From Sphingomonas sp. PP-CE-3G-477 (lineage in GTDB: Bacteria > Pseudomonadota > Alphaproteobacteria > Sphingomonadales > Sphingomonadaceae): 64,000 bases of DNA. The number at the start of each line of letters is the position of its first letter. Position 1 is the stretch's first letter. Below the pieces are notes generated by a model. The model was given only the letters and a program-made list of their open reading frames with translations, was not told where the DNA came from and ran no database searches. Made by a program: the position numbers and the translations under genes. Of the stretch, positions 46,646 through 56,061 are shown piece after piece. The DNA lies in NCBI RefSeq assembly GCF_003050745.1, contig NZ_QAOF01000006.1, positions 159,215 through 223,214 on the forward strand, in the 5' to 3' direction.

Positions 46646-47533
46646 TCAGACGCGCATCGCCGCCACGAAGGCCTGGAAAGCGGCAGTCGGTTGACGTCGG
46701 CTGGGATAATAGAGGTGGTTCGGGGCCAGTATGGGGGCCCAGCCGGCGAGCACTTCGACCAGCGTGCCGTCAGCAAGCTGTAGCGCGGCGTGCGGCAGCG
46801 GCAGGCAAGTGACGCCGAGCCCTGCCACCGCGGCGTCGCGCATCACGTCGATGTCGTTGGTGATGAAGTCGCCGCGGACCGACCGTTCCATCGTCCGGCC
46901 ATCGCGCTCGAATTCCCATCGGTGAACGACTCCGGACGACGTGTACCGGTAACACAGGCAACGATGTGCCACGAGATCGTCGGGATCGACGGGAGCCGGA
47001 TGATCGGCGAGGTAGGCCGGGGCGGCAACGAAGACGAGCGGCACCGGCGCGCTGATCCGGACCGATATCATGTCGGCTTGCAGCGTCTGCGCATGCCGGA
47101 CCCCGCAATCGAAGCGGTCCGCGACGATGTCGACGAACCCGTCGTCGACCACCAGTTCGACGGCGATGTCGGGATAGGCGCGCGCAAAGTCGGCCAGGCG
47201 CGGCAGGATGGCGTAGATCGCCGCGACCCGGTGCGCGCTGACCCGGATACGCCCCGCCGGTCGTTCGCGGGCGTTGTCGAGATCGGCCAGCGCGCCGGCG
47301 ACCGAAGCGATCGCCGGTCTCAACCGCGCCAGCAGCTCCTCGCCAGCAGGCGTCGGCGCCAGCGACCGGGTGGTACGGTCGAGCAGCCGGACGGCCAGTT
47401 TCGTCTCCAGCGACCGCATCGCATGGCTCAAAGCGGAGGCGGACAATCCAAGCCGCGTCGCCGCTCGCGCGAAGCTGCCAGCCTCGACGATCGTCTCGAA
47501 CACCGCGAGACCGGACCAGAGATCACGATCCAT
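46646..47533 (-). CDS. LysR-family transcriptional regulator
   Basis: 295 residues from ATG 47533. The HTH is FETIVEAGSFARAATRLGLS plus ASALSHAMRSLETKLAVRLL, and the effector half begins at GRIRVSAHRVAAIYAILPRL. It has the features of the regulators paired with aldo-keto reductases in alphaproteobacteria. It is divergent from such a gene across 95 bases. A longer reading from 47569 adds a non-family leader. Confidence 0.92.
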   Translation of the reverse strand: MDRDLWSGLAVFETIVEAGSFARAATRLGLSASALSHAMRSLETKLAVRLLDRTTRSLAPTPAGEELLARLRPAIASVAGALADLDNARERPAGRIRVSAHRVAAIYAILPRLADFARAYPDIAVELVVDDGFVDIVADRFDCGVRHAQTLQADMISVRISAPVPLVFVAAPAYLADHPAPVDPDDLVAHRCLCYRYTSSGVVHRWEFERDGRTMERSVRGDFITNDIDVMRDAAVAGLGVTCLPLPHAALQLADGTLVEVLAGWAPILAPNHLYYPSRRQPTAAFQAFVAAMRV

Positions 47534-47628
47534 TCCTGAACATCCTTCAGCAACCCATGCGCCGCACATGATCTAATCCTCGGGCGGTCCGGCGTCCATC
47601 TGGAGGCGACACAACGCAGGACGCCACC

Positions 47629-48732
47629 ATGAACCTCGACACCTATCGCCCGCTCGGCCGCTCCGGCCTTCTCGTCAGCCCGCTGGCACTCGGTACGATG
47701 ACCTTCGGCACGCCGCGATGGGGACTGGACGAGAGCGGCAGCCGCGCGGTGTTCGATCGCTACACCGATCTTGGCGGCAATTTCATCGACACCGCCGACG
47801 TCTATGCAGGCGGGCGATCGGAAGAGATGGTCGGCAGTTTCGTCGCTGCGCAATCATCGCGCGATCGGCTGGTGATCGCGACGAAATCGGGGTTTGCGAC
47901 CGGCCGCGGCTATCACGCGGGCGGCAATGGCGCGCGCCACATCCTGGCGTCCGTCGAAGGATCGCTCCGCCGCCTCCGGACGGACTTCATCGACCTGTAC
48001 TGGGTGCATGTCTGGGACGGCATCACGCCGCCCGAGGAACTGCTACGGACGATGACCGCGCTCGTCGCAGCGGGCAAGATCCGCTATTGGGGCATATCCA
48101 ATACCCCGGCATGGTACGTCGCCGAACTCGCGACACTGGCGCGGGTACAGGGCGATCCGGCGCCGATCGGCCTACAATATTTCTATTCGCTCGTCGAACG
48201 CGGGGTTGAAGCCGAGCATCTGCCGCTCGCGCGATCGGCGGGCATGGGGCTCGTGCCCTGGAGCCCCCTCGCCTATGGCCTGCTCACCGGCAAATACGAC
48301 CGCGCGACCGTCGAGGCAGGTCCGAAGCGCGCGGGTGGCGTCCCCAACCAGGCCGGGCAGGACGACGCCGCGCGGCCCGTCGACGACAAGCGGCTCGATG
48401 GCGACAATCCGTTCGGCGACACGCTGTTCACCGAGCGCAACTGGCAGATCCTCGACGAACTGAAGCGCGTTGCCGCGGAAATCGACGAGACGCCGGCGCG
48501 CGTCGCGCTGTCCTGGGTGGTCGGGCAGCCCGGCGTTGCATCGACGCTGATGGGCGTGAGCCGGGCGAAGCAGGTAACCGACAATGTCGCCGCGCTCAGC
48601 CTCACCCTGTCGGCGGAGCACCGTGCTGCGCTCGATGCGGTGAGCGGTGGCCACCTGCCGTTTCTCTACGGCCTGTTCGCCCCTGCCGTGCGCAACCAGG
48701 TCGTCTTCGGCGGCGGAGACGTTCGAAGCTGA
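47629..48732 (+). CDS. Aldo/keto reductase
   Basis: 367 residues, AKR TIM barrel. The start is RPLGRSGLLVSPLALGTMTF. Asp and Tyr of the catalytic tetrad are in FIDTADVYAGGRSEE, Lys in VIATKSGF and His in LYWVHVWDG; the NADPH tail site is TLMGVSRAKQVTDN. The family reduces aldehydes and ketones with NADPH. It is probably controlled by the divergent LysR protein. Confidence 0.92.
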   Translation: MNLDTYRPLGRSGLLVSPLALGTMTFGTPRWGLDESGSRAVFDRYTDLGGNFIDTADVYAGGRSEEMVGSFVAAQSSRDRLVIATKSGFATGRGYHAGGNGARHILASVEGSLRRLRTDFIDLYWVHVWDGITPPEELLRTMTALVAAGKIRYWGISNTPAWYVAELATLARVQGDPAPIGLQYFYSLVERGVEAEHLPLARSAGMGLVPWSPLAYGLLTGKYDRATVEAGPKRAGGVPNQAGQDDAARPVDDKRLDGDNPFGDTLFTERNWQILDELKRVAAEIDETPARVALSWVVGQPGVASTLMGVSRAKQVTDNVAALSLTLSAEHRAALDAVSGGHLPFLYGLFAPAVRNQVVFGGGDVRS

Positions 48733-48860
48733 ACCGTCATCCTGGAGCCGCCCGCCTGAGACGAAATCTACGCGTGGTCGGCTCCAATCGACAAACTCCG
48801 CGTTTGAAGCTGTCCGGTCGGCAGCAAGTTCGTTTGCTGCACGCCGGCACGGGGGTAGTC

Positions 48861-49805
48861 ATGCGGATCGGAATCATCGGGGCGGGAATGGCGGGCCTGT
48901 CCTGCGCGCAGGCGCTTCGCCACCAGGGTCACGATGTCATCGTGTTCGACAAGGGCCGCGGGCCGGGTGGCCGCATGTCGACCCGCCGCATCGACACCCC
49001 GCTGGGTGAAGCCGCGTTCGATCACGGCGCGCAATATCTGACGGCACGCGACCCCGCGTTCGTCGCGCAGGTCGAGCATTGGGCGCAAGACGGCCACGTC
49101 GCATGCTGGTCGCCCGCCGGCGCGGATGCGTGGGTCGGGACGCCGGCGATGAACGCGCCGATCCGCGCGATGGCGAGCGACGGCGACGTCCGCTGGAACA
49201 CGGCCATCGACACCCTGACTCATGACGGCGAATGGCGGATGGGCAACGAACGGTTCGACGCGGCGATCGTCGCGGTGCCCGCCGAACAGGTCGCGCCCCT
49301 GGTTGCCGCCCACGATGTCGCGCTGGCCGATGCAGCCCGCTCTGCCGTCTCCGATCCGTGCTGGACCGTCATGGCAGCATTCGACGGCCCCGTACCGATC
49401 GATCGCGATCGGCTCACGGATCTCGGCATCATCGGATCCGCCGTCCGCAACTCGGCCAAGCCAGCGCGGACTGGACCGGAGGCCTGGGTCCTTCAGGCCA
49501 GCGCCGATTGGTCGCGCGCGCATCTTGAGAACGCTCCGGACGCGGTGCAACGCGCGCTTCTCGCGGCGTTCGCGGAGCATATCGGCGCCGGGTCGCCTGC
49601 CGTCATCGCGACCAGCGTCCATCGCTGGCGGTATGCGAAAGTCGACGCGTTGAACCACGGCGCGATCTGGAACGCGGATATCCGACTAGGCGCCTGCGGC
49701 GACTGGCTTCTCGGACCACGGATCGAGGCTGCCTGGCTGTCGGGGCAGCATCTCGCGGAACTCGCAAGTCGCACACTATCGGCGGATGCCGAAGAACCTC
49801 GCTGA
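48861..49805 (+). CDS. Renalase-like FAD/NAD(P)-binding amine oxidoreductase
   Basis: 314 residues from ATG 48861, which begins exactly at the dinucleotide motif MRIGIIGAGMAGLSCAQALR. The GRGPGGRMSTRRID and FDHGAQYLTARD boxes are characteristic of renalase-type proteins, and the C-terminal FAD site is LGACGDWLLGPRIEAAWLSG. Bacterial relatives oxidise dihydro-nicotinamide isomers; the substrate here is not proven. A longer frame from 48774 lacks family sequence. Confidence 0.88.
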   Translation: MRIGIIGAGMAGLSCAQALRHQGHDVIVFDKGRGPGGRMSTRRIDTPLGEAAFDHGAQYLTARDPAFVAQVEHWAQDGHVACWSPAGADAWVGTPAMNAPIRAMASDGDVRWNTAIDTLTHDGEWRMGNERFDAAIVAVPAEQVAPLVAAHDVALADAARSAVSDPCWTVMAAFDGPVPIDRDRLTDLGIIGSAVRNSAKPARTGPEAWVLQASADWSRAHLENAPDAVQRALLAAFAEHIGAGSPAVIATSVHRWRYAKVDALNHGAIWNADIRLGACGDWLLGPRIEAAWLSGQHLAELASRTLSADAEEPR

Positions 49806-49945
49806 TGCCTAGATCCGTTGCGCCGCCGCCGCGATGCCGAGGACCAGGATACGACCATGCGTCGGCCCCCGAACGGGTGTACCCAATCCCGAGCGTTAAA
49901 ACGGATGCGCGACGTGCCGGCGCACCGTAACCGCCGCTTCGCGTA

Positions 49946-50962
49946 TCAGTCCGTCGAAACCAGGTGATGCCCGAACCTCTTTCTGTAGTCGCTGGGACTG
50001 AGCCCTGTTATTTTGAAAAAGATCAGCCTGAAGGAGGCAGGGTCGCCATAGCCGACATCCTGTCCAACCTGGCTTATCGACGTTTTCGAGGTTTCGAGAA
50101 GCTCGCGCGCTTTTTCGATGCGTAGATGTTGATGATATTCGCTGGGCCGTAATCCTGTAGCGCCACGAAAGCGACGCGCGAACGTCCGCATTTCCAGTCC
50201 CGACCAATTGGCCATTTCGGTGACGCTTGCCTTGGTCGGTCCGCACGCGTGAAGCTGATTTTGCGCCTTCAGGATCGCCGCATCGCCGTGATCCATCTGT
50301 GGCGAAAAGGTCTTGTAGAAGCGTTGCTCGCGTCCCGGCGGATCGATCATCATGAAGCGCGCGGTCTCCATCATCGCGACGGCGCCTAACAATCGCCGAA
50401 CCACGACGAGCCCGAGATCGGTCCAGGCCATGACGCCGCCGACCGTGATCAGATCGTCCTCCTCGGTCAGCAACGCGTCGAAATCGACGTGAACGGCGGG
50501 AAACATCGTCGCCAGATCGGGGGCGCAAATCAGATGGGTCGTCGCCCGACGCCCATCGAGCAGTCCGGTTTGCGCAAGCAGGAACGTACCGCCGCAGATC
50601 GATCCCAGTACCGCGCCTTCCGCGTGGCGCACGGTCAGCCAGTCCGACCATTTGCTGTCGTGCTCGATGCCCAGCGCCGCGGTTTCGCAGGGTGGAATGA
50701 TGATGACATCCGGGCCGGCATGCCCATCCATCGGTGTCGCATCCGGAACCGTGTCGAACGTCCGCACGATTCCGGAGCCGCCGGTATCGGAAAAATGGCT
50801 GAGCCGGATCACGGGCATGTCGCTGGCAAGACGTATCCGGCTCAAGTCGTCGGTAATGCGAAACAGGTCGGTCAGACCGTGCACGATCCCGAGCATCACC
50901 TTTTCACGCAGGACGATGGCGATCTCGATGGGTGGGGGAGCGTGAGTGGGGGTCGCCACCAT
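49946..50962 (-). CDS. GlxA-family AraC-type transcriptional regulator
   Basis: 338 residues. The N-terminal DJ-1/PfpI-like domain contains GSICGGTFLLAQTGLLDGR with the elbow Cys, and the C-terminal AraC DNA-binding domain has MANWSGLEMRTFARRFRGAT plus ISQVGQDVGYGDPASFRLIF. Such regulators answer small amides or amines. It is divergent from a haloperoxidase-like hydrolase gene, its probable target. Confidence 0.92.
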   Translation of the reverse strand: MVATPTHAPPPIEIAIVLREKVMLGIVHGLTDLFRITDDLSRIRLASDMPVIRLSHFSDTGGSGIVRTFDTVPDATPMDGHAGPDVIIIPPCETAALGIEHDSKWSDWLTVRHAEGAVLGSICGGTFLLAQTGLLDGRRATTHLICAPDLATMFPAVHVDFDALLTEEDDLITVGGVMAWTDLGLVVVRRLLGAVAMMETARFMMIDPPGREQRFYKTFSPQMDHGDAAILKAQNQLHACGPTKASVTEMANWSGLEMRTFARRFRGATGLRPSEYHQHLRIEKARELLETSKTSISQVGQDVGYGDPASFRLIFFKITGLSPSDYRKRFGHHLVSTD

Positions 50963-51071
50963 TTGTCGTTTATCCCTCGCATTTTGTCGGATCGGCCGAT
51001 CACGGCATCACTAGATGCAAGTTAATACATCGTTGGAGGCAACAAGGCCGACACTATTCGGGGATCACACC
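50963..51071. promoter_or_regulatory. Divergent GlxA-type regulator/hydrolase promoter region
   Basis: 109 bases shared by two divergent starts. TCGGATCGGCCGATCA at 50989-51004 contains a palindrome (GATCGGCCGATC, 50992-51003), a good candidate operator for the AraC-type regulator or a promoter-associated site. Confidence 0.45.
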
Positions 51072-52055
51072 ATGCGAACGCCCAGTAATTGCGAAATACA
51101 ACCACTAATCAGTGGCTCACGGCGCGACATGATCTTGGGAACCGCGATCATATCCGCACTCGCGCTTAGTGGCGAAAGCTTGGCTGGCCCACCGAAAAAC
51201 GTCCAACACGACTCAGGAGTCAAGACCATGAGCACGATAACCGTCAAGGATGGCACCGAAATCTTCTACAAGGAGTGGGGCGTCGGTCAGCCTATCGTGT
51301 TCCATCACGGCTGGCCGCTGAGTGGTGACGATTGGGATGCACAGATGATGTATTTCGCCGAGCGCGGCTACCGAGTCGTGGCGCATGATCGTCGCGGACA
51401 CGGCCGGTCGAGCCCCGCCTCAAAGGGCAACGACATGGACACCTATGCTGCCGACGTCGCCGCGGTCACCTCGCATCTCGGACTTCGCAATGCGATCCAT
51501 ATCGGCCACTCGACCGGCGGTGGCGAAGCGATCCGCTATGTCGCGAAATACGGCAGCAACGGTCGCGTCGCCAAGGCGGTGCTGATCGGCGCGATCCCAC
51601 CACGGCTGGGGCGTTCGCCGACCAATCCCAACGGCGTGCCGCCCGAAGCGATCGACGGCATCCGCGCCGGTGTCGCCGCCAATCGCGCGGACTTCTACAA
51701 CGGCTTTGCGACCGGGCCGTTCTACGGCTTCAACCGCCCCGACGCCAAGGTGATGCCCGCGGTCTCGGCCAACTGGATGCGGCAGGCGATGGTCGGCGAC
51801 ATCAAGGCGCAATATGACTGCATCACCGCATTCGCGGATACCGATTTCACCGCCGACCTGCAATCGATCGACCAGCCCGTGCTGATCCTGCACGGCGAGG
51901 ACGACCAGGTCTGTCCGATCGACACGACCGGGCGGCTCGCAGTCAAGCTGCTCAAGAACGGCTCGATCAAGACCTATCCGGGCTATCCGCACGGGATGGC
52001 GACGATCCACGGCGACGTGCTGAATCCCGATATCCTGGCATTCATCCGCAGCTGA
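51072..52055 (+). CDS. Alpha/beta hydrolase, non-haem chloroperoxidase type
   Basis: 327 residues from ATG 51072. The oxyanion region is FHHGWPLSGDDWD, the nucleophile elbow GHSTGGGE, Asp in LHGEDDQVCP and His in YPHGMATIHGD. The N-terminus carries a Tat-like signal (SRRDMILGTAIISALALSG). A second start, ATG 51228, has a much stronger AGGAG site 9 bases upstream and begins the core enzyme at MSTITVKDGTEIFYKEWG, so a cytosolic form is also possible. The family has esterase and cofactor-free haloperoxidase activity. Confidence 0.9.
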   Translation: MRTPSNCEIQPLISGSRRDMILGTAIISALALSGESLAGPPKNVQHDSGVKTMSTITVKDGTEIFYKEWGVGQPIVFHHGWPLSGDDWDAQMMYFAERGYRVVAHDRRGHGRSSPASKGNDMDTYAADVAAVTSHLGLRNAIHIGHSTGGGEAIRYVAKYGSNGRVAKAVLIGAIPPRLGRSPTNPNGVPPEAIDGIRAGVAANRADFYNGFATGPFYGFNRPDAKVMPAVSANWMRQAMVGDIKAQYDCITAFADTDFTADLQSIDQPVLILHGEDDQVCPIDTTGRLAVKLLKNGSIKTYPGYPHGMATIHGDVLNPDILAFIRS

Positions 52056-52156
52056 ACCGAATCCCGGACGAGTATGGCGGGCGGCGATCGTCCGCCCGCC
52101 ATCTCCGCCCCTTTCCGTCACGCCGCCGCGACACGCGAGCGCGCGGGAGAACCGCC

Positions 52157-52840
52157 ATGTCCATCGCAGACGTCACCGCGCCCGGATCCGTCACCCTGTC
52201 CCACGGGCAGTTGCGCGATCGCTTCGCCGACCTTGCCGAAACGCCGGCAATCCTGAAAGCGTTTGAGTTCGCCCGCACGCGGATGTCGCCCGTCCTGTTC
52301 AACCACGTGACGCGATCGTGGATATTCGCCGCCAAGATCGGCGCGCGGCGTGCCGAGCCGTTCGATGCGGAGATCGTCGCGGTGACGACGTTGCTGCACG
52401 ACATGGGCTTCACGGAGCACGGCGAAGGACCGCACCGGTTCGAGGTCAACGGCGCCAACGTCGCGCGCGCATTCGTCCGCGATCTCGGCTTCGACGATCG
52501 CCGCGCGCAACTCGTGTGGGACGGTATCGCGCTGCCCGTCACGCACTCGATCAGCCTGTTCAAGGAAACCGAGGTCGCGTTGTCCTCGCGCGGGATCGGC
52601 GTGGATTTCGGGGTCGGCGGCTATGCGATGCTCGACCCGGCCGAGATCGCCGCGGTGATCGACGCGGTTCCCCGGCTCGATTTCAAGCGCGAATTCGCCG
52701 GTTGCGCGATCGCGATGGCCACGCGCCAACCCGAATCCACCTACGACACCTTCATCCGCGATTTCGGCGAGCGCTACGTCCCCGACTACCGCGCCCCGTC
52801 CTGGGTCGACGCGATTGCCGCCGGCCCATTCGCGGAATGA
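52157..52840 (+). CDS. HD-domain protein, cyanamide-hydratase-like
   Basis: 227 residues. The metal-binding HD pattern is NHVTRSWIF (first His), TLLHDMGFTEHG (His-Asp pair) and later Asp/His residues. The overall layout, with LSHGQLRDRFADLAETPAIL and DGIALPVTHS, resembles the DDI2/DDI3-type cyanamide hydratase group rather than nucleotide hydrolases. Activity on cyanamide or on other small nitriles is inference. It follows the hydrolase gene by about 100 bases on the same strand. Confidence 0.78.
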   Translation: MSIADVTAPGSVTLSHGQLRDRFADLAETPAILKAFEFARTRMSPVLFNHVTRSWIFAAKIGARRAEPFDAEIVAVTTLLHDMGFTEHGEGPHRFEVNGANVARAFVRDLGFDDRRAQLVWDGIALPVTHSISLFKETEVALSSRGIGVDFGVGGYAMLDPAEIAAVIDAVPRLDFKREFAGCAIAMATRQPESTYDTFIRDFGERYVPDYRAPSWVDAIAAGPFAE

Positions 52841-53070
52841 CTGGCTCCTTGGAAACAGGATCTCGTCGATCAGCTACGAAGCACGGAATAAGGGCCGATA
52901 GCGAACGGCATCCGGAGCATTTTCGGACCGACCCATGTTCCAGCGTAACAGGGAAAGCGTGACAGCGTGCTGGCGCGCCGGATTACCCCGATCTCGCTAC
53001 CGAAAACCGCGAGACGTACGCTGGAGAATGCTGGGCACGACCATGATTCACCAATTTGCGCATCGGTCGG
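52841..53070. other. Convergent spacer
   Basis: 230 bases between the convergent HD-protein and tonB genes. No coding sequence or strong terminator was identified. Confidence 0.3.
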
Positions 53071-53832
53071 TCAACCCGGCAGGACGAAGTCGACCGGCGC
53101 GGTGATTTCGAACCGCTCGCCGGGCAGGTCGTTCGGCGCAGGAGGATAGGGCGACGCGCGGCGCAACATCGCCGCCGCCTCATCGTCTAGCGCCGCCCGC
53201 CCGCAGGCGGCAAGCACCCTGCCCTCGATCAGCCGTCCTGTACGATCGATCACGAAGAACACGCGCACCACCCCCTCCTCGCGCCGCATCCGCGCGTGTT
53301 TGGGATAGGTTTTGTGCGCGAGCAGCCATGATCGCACCTTGGCCGCATAGGAACGGCTGGTGCCCGGCGGCGCGTTCGCATCGAGCCCGTCGCGCGCGCC
53401 GCGACGGGCAGGCGCAGAGGCGGGAGCAGCGGCGGCATTTGCGACCGAGTTCGCGGGGGCTGCCGCGCGATCGGCCGGCGAAGCCACCGGCGCGGTCGAG
53501 GGCGCGGTCGACGGCACCGATACCGACGGCGGTGTTACCGGCGCCGGGATCGCCGCGGGTGCCGATACCGGCGGCGGCGCGACGACCGCAGGCGCCGGGA
53601 CGTGTGGCGCAGGCGTCACCGCGCTTGCCGCGGCCGGCGGATCGACTGCTTCGGCCTCGTCCGCGCCGTCTTCCGCCCCCTGCAGCACCGCAAGGTCCAT
53701 CACGGTGAGCGTCGCCCGTTCCTTGCGTGGTGCGCGTTGCCCCACGCCGAGCGTCAGCAGCGCGGCGAGCAATGCTCCGTTGACGAGCAACGCCGCAAGC
53801 GCAGGCATACCGATACGGAACGACGCGCGCAC
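53071..53832 (-). CDS. tonB: Energy transducer TonB
   Basis: 253 residues: an N-terminal membrane anchor (GMPALAALLVNGALLAAL), a Pro/Ala/Ser-rich periplasmic spacer of about 120 residues, and the C-terminal TonB fold (YPKHARMRREEGVVRVFFVI, then DRTGRLIEGRVL and ASPYPPAP). It transmits proton-motive force from ExbBD to outer-membrane receptors. It follows its receptor by 9 bases, so this TonB is probably dedicated to it. ExbB/ExbD are not in the window. Confidence 0.92.
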   Translation of the reverse strand: MRASFRIGMPALAALLVNGALLAALLTLGVGQRAPRKERATLTVMDLAVLQGAEDGADEAEAVDPPAAASAVTPAPHVPAPAVVAPPPVSAPAAIPAPVTPPSVSVPSTAPSTAPVASPADRAAAPANSVANAAAAPASAPARRGARDGLDANAPPGTSRSYAAKVRSWLLAHKTYPKHARMRREEGVVRVFFVIDRTGRLIEGRVLAACGRAALDDEAAAMLRRASPYPPAPNDLPGERFEITAPVDFVLPG

Positions 53833-53841
53833 CTCCGTCGC

Positions 53842-55926
53842 CTAGAAGGTATTGGCGACGGAGAATTTGAACGTCCGCCCTTCGGCCGGCAGTGACGACA
53901 AATGCCGCTGGAAATATTTGTCGAACACGTTGTCGATGCCGATGCGGAACTCGAAGTCTTTCGCGTCGCCGATGCGCGGCTTGAACGCGAGAAACAGGTT
54001 CTGCACCGCATAACCCGGTGTCGCGAGCGCCACGCTAGAAACCTTGGTCTGCTTCTCCGCGAACTCCCCGGTCCAGCCGCCCGACAGGCCCGAGACGGGA
54101 TCGGCATAACCGAGCGTCAGGCGATATTCGTTCGCCGGCACGGTGTTCAGATACACATCGTTGAGCCGGTCCTTGCCGTCGATGATCGCCAGGTTGCCGC
54201 GCGCGAAGAAGCCGCCCGCACCATATTCGGCCTCGACCTCGACACCCTTGAAACGCGATCGTCCGACATTGACGAAATAGGCGGAATTGGCCGTCCCGCG
54301 CGTGATCAGGTTCTTGATGTCGTTCTGGAACGCGGTGGTCTTGATACGGAGCTTGTCGCGCTCGCCGAGCACGCCGTTGAACGACAACGTGAAGCCGCCC
54401 TCGTAATTGTTCGATTCCTCGGGGCGCAGGTTGAGGCTGGTATTGGTCGCGGTGGCACTGGTGCGGCTGTAGAGTTCGTCGAGCACGGGCATGCGCACGG
54501 TATGCGCGACCGAGCCGAACAGCGAGAACCAGTCGGTCAGCGCATAGATCCCCGCGAGTTTCGGTGAGACGCCGCTGTCCTTCACGCGGGCAGCGCCCGG
54601 GATCGGCACGAGCACCCCGCCGGTCAGCGTCTGGCCGGGCTTCAGATCGGTCCAGTCGACGCGCACGCCGGGGATGATCGTCAGCTTGTCGGACCACAAG
54701 ACCTCGAGTTGGCCGAACACTCCATATTTGCTCATGTCCCCTTCGGGATGCGTCGGGCCACCTGGGGTGATGATCCCCGTCACCGAGCTTTTCCGTGGGT
54801 TGCGGCGTTTCTGCTCGCTCCACTGGCCGCCGAGGAACAGGAACGCGTTCCAGTCGCCGCCGAGATCGAAGCTCGACCGGTTCTGCAGCTTGGCCTGCTT
54901 GGTCGCGTAGGAGAATTCGGAATAATCGAGCGCGCCGAGGAAAGTCGTCTCGGTCTGGTGGATGTTGGAATCCGCATAGGACGCCTGCGCCTCGACGTTG
55001 AACAAGGTGCTGCCGTTGAAGTCGTTTTCATAACCGACCACCGCGGTCTTGTCGTGGACGTCGCGGCGCACCGGTGTGGTGGCGAGCGCTTCGGACTGGT
55101 CGTAGATCTGCGTGCTGTCGCTCACCCAGTCTTGGTACGATGCCCAAAAGGCGTGCTTGCGATTGCCGCCGATCGCCACGCGTGCCTTGACCAGCCACGA
55201 GTCCGATGTCGCGTTTGACGGAATCACCAGATTGCCATTGCCGTCCTCGTAATTGCCGGCGCGCCGACGGTTGTAGGTGCCGAGCAGTTCGACCGCCTCG
55301 ACCGGCTGGAACGCGACGATCCCCGACAGTACGGTGGCTTCGGCGTTGGTTTCGGTGCCGGCCTTGAGGCGGACCGCGACCTTGTCACCGTTGCTCAGAA
55401 AATCCGACGCGTCCTTGGTCGTGAAGTTGACGACGCCGGCCAGTGCGCCCGCGCCGTACAGCGTCGATGATGCGGGTCCACGGAGCACCTCGACGCGCTT
55501 GTAGAGTTCGGGCTCGCTGAAGAACGCGCCCATCCGGTATTGCTCGAAGAATTTGGTCACGCCGTCGACCGTCATCAGGATGCGGCTGTCGGAATCGGCG
55601 AGCCCGGTGCCAAGGCCACGGATGTTGAACCCCTGGCCGAGTGCGCTCGCCCCCCCCTGCACGCTGACGCCCGGAATGCCCTCGAGCATGTCGCCGATCG
55701 TGGTGGCCTGAAGCTGGTCGATATCGTCCTGGTCGAGCACCGTCACCGCCTGCGGGGTGTCGATCGCGACCTTCTCCGCACCGGCCGAGATCACAAGGCG
55801 ATCGAGCGACAGCTGCGTGGTTTCGTCCGCAGGCGTGCCCTCGGCCTGCGTGGTCTGCGCGGTGGCAGATAATGGCAGCGTGAGCAGGGTCGCGCTGGCG
55901 AGCAGCAGGCTGGTGAGACGACGCAT
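53842..55926 (-). CDS. TonB-dependent receptor (haem/haemoprotein type)
   Basis: 694 residues from ATG 55926. The signal peptide starts MRRLTSLLLASATLLTLPLS. The plug has DRLVISAGAEKVAIDTPQAV, GDMLEGIPGVSVQGGAS and VEVLRGPASSTLYGAGALAG; the barrel includes HTVRMPVLDELYSRTSATAT and ends FKFSVANTF. The pattern fits the haemoglobin/transferrin/lactoferrin-receptor group. A Fur-box-like site lies upstream and a dedicated tonB downstream, consistent with iron-repressed haem uptake. The ligand is inferred. Confidence 0.88.
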   Translation of the reverse strand: MRRLTSLLLASATLLTLPLSATAQTTQAEGTPADETTQLSLDRLVISAGAEKVAIDTPQAVTVLDQDDIDQLQATTIGDMLEGIPGVSVQGGASALGQGFNIRGLGTGLADSDSRILMTVDGVTKFFEQYRMGAFFSEPELYKRVEVLRGPASSTLYGAGALAGVVNFTTKDASDFLSNGDKVAVRLKAGTETNAEATVLSGIVAFQPVEAVELLGTYNRRRAGNYEDGNGNLVIPSNATSDSWLVKARVAIGGNRKHAFWASYQDWVSDSTQIYDQSEALATTPVRRDVHDKTAVVGYENDFNGSTLFNVEAQASYADSNIHQTETTFLGALDYSEFSYATKQAKLQNRSSFDLGGDWNAFLFLGGQWSEQKRRNPRKSSVTGIITPGGPTHPEGDMSKYGVFGQLEVLWSDKLTIIPGVRVDWTDLKPGQTLTGGVLVPIPGAARVKDSGVSPKLAGIYALTDWFSLFGSVAHTVRMPVLDELYSRTSATATNTSLNLRPEESNNYEGGFTLSFNGVLGERDKLRIKTTAFQNDIKNLITRGTANSAYFVNVGRSRFKGVEVEAEYGAGGFFARGNLAIIDGKDRLNDVYLNTVPANEYRLTLGYADPVSGLSGGWTGEFAEKQTKVSSVALATPGYAVQNLFLAFKPRIGDAKDFEFRIGIDNVFDKYFQRHLSSLPAEGRTFKFSVANTF

Positions 55927-56007
55927 GGTGATAACCCCCGGTGGTGGCGGCCAGCGAATGCGCTGCCCCCGTAACGATGGCGGCTTCAATAGCGGCCGAA
56001 ATTGATA

Positions 56008-56026
56008 TTGCAACAGATTCTCATTA
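56008..56026. promoter_or_regulatory. Candidate Fur box in the divergent receptor/DUF4198 promoter
   Basis: TTGCAACAGATTCTCATTA reads on the other strand as TAATGAGAATCTGTTGCAA, close to the GATAATGAGAATC-type Fur consensus. It lies 82 bases upstream of the receptor ATG and 36 bases upstream of the DUF4198 gene, so one site could repress both. Confidence 0.6.
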
Positions 56027-56061
56027 GCGATATTGGAGCGGCAGAACAGAGGGGCGATCAC

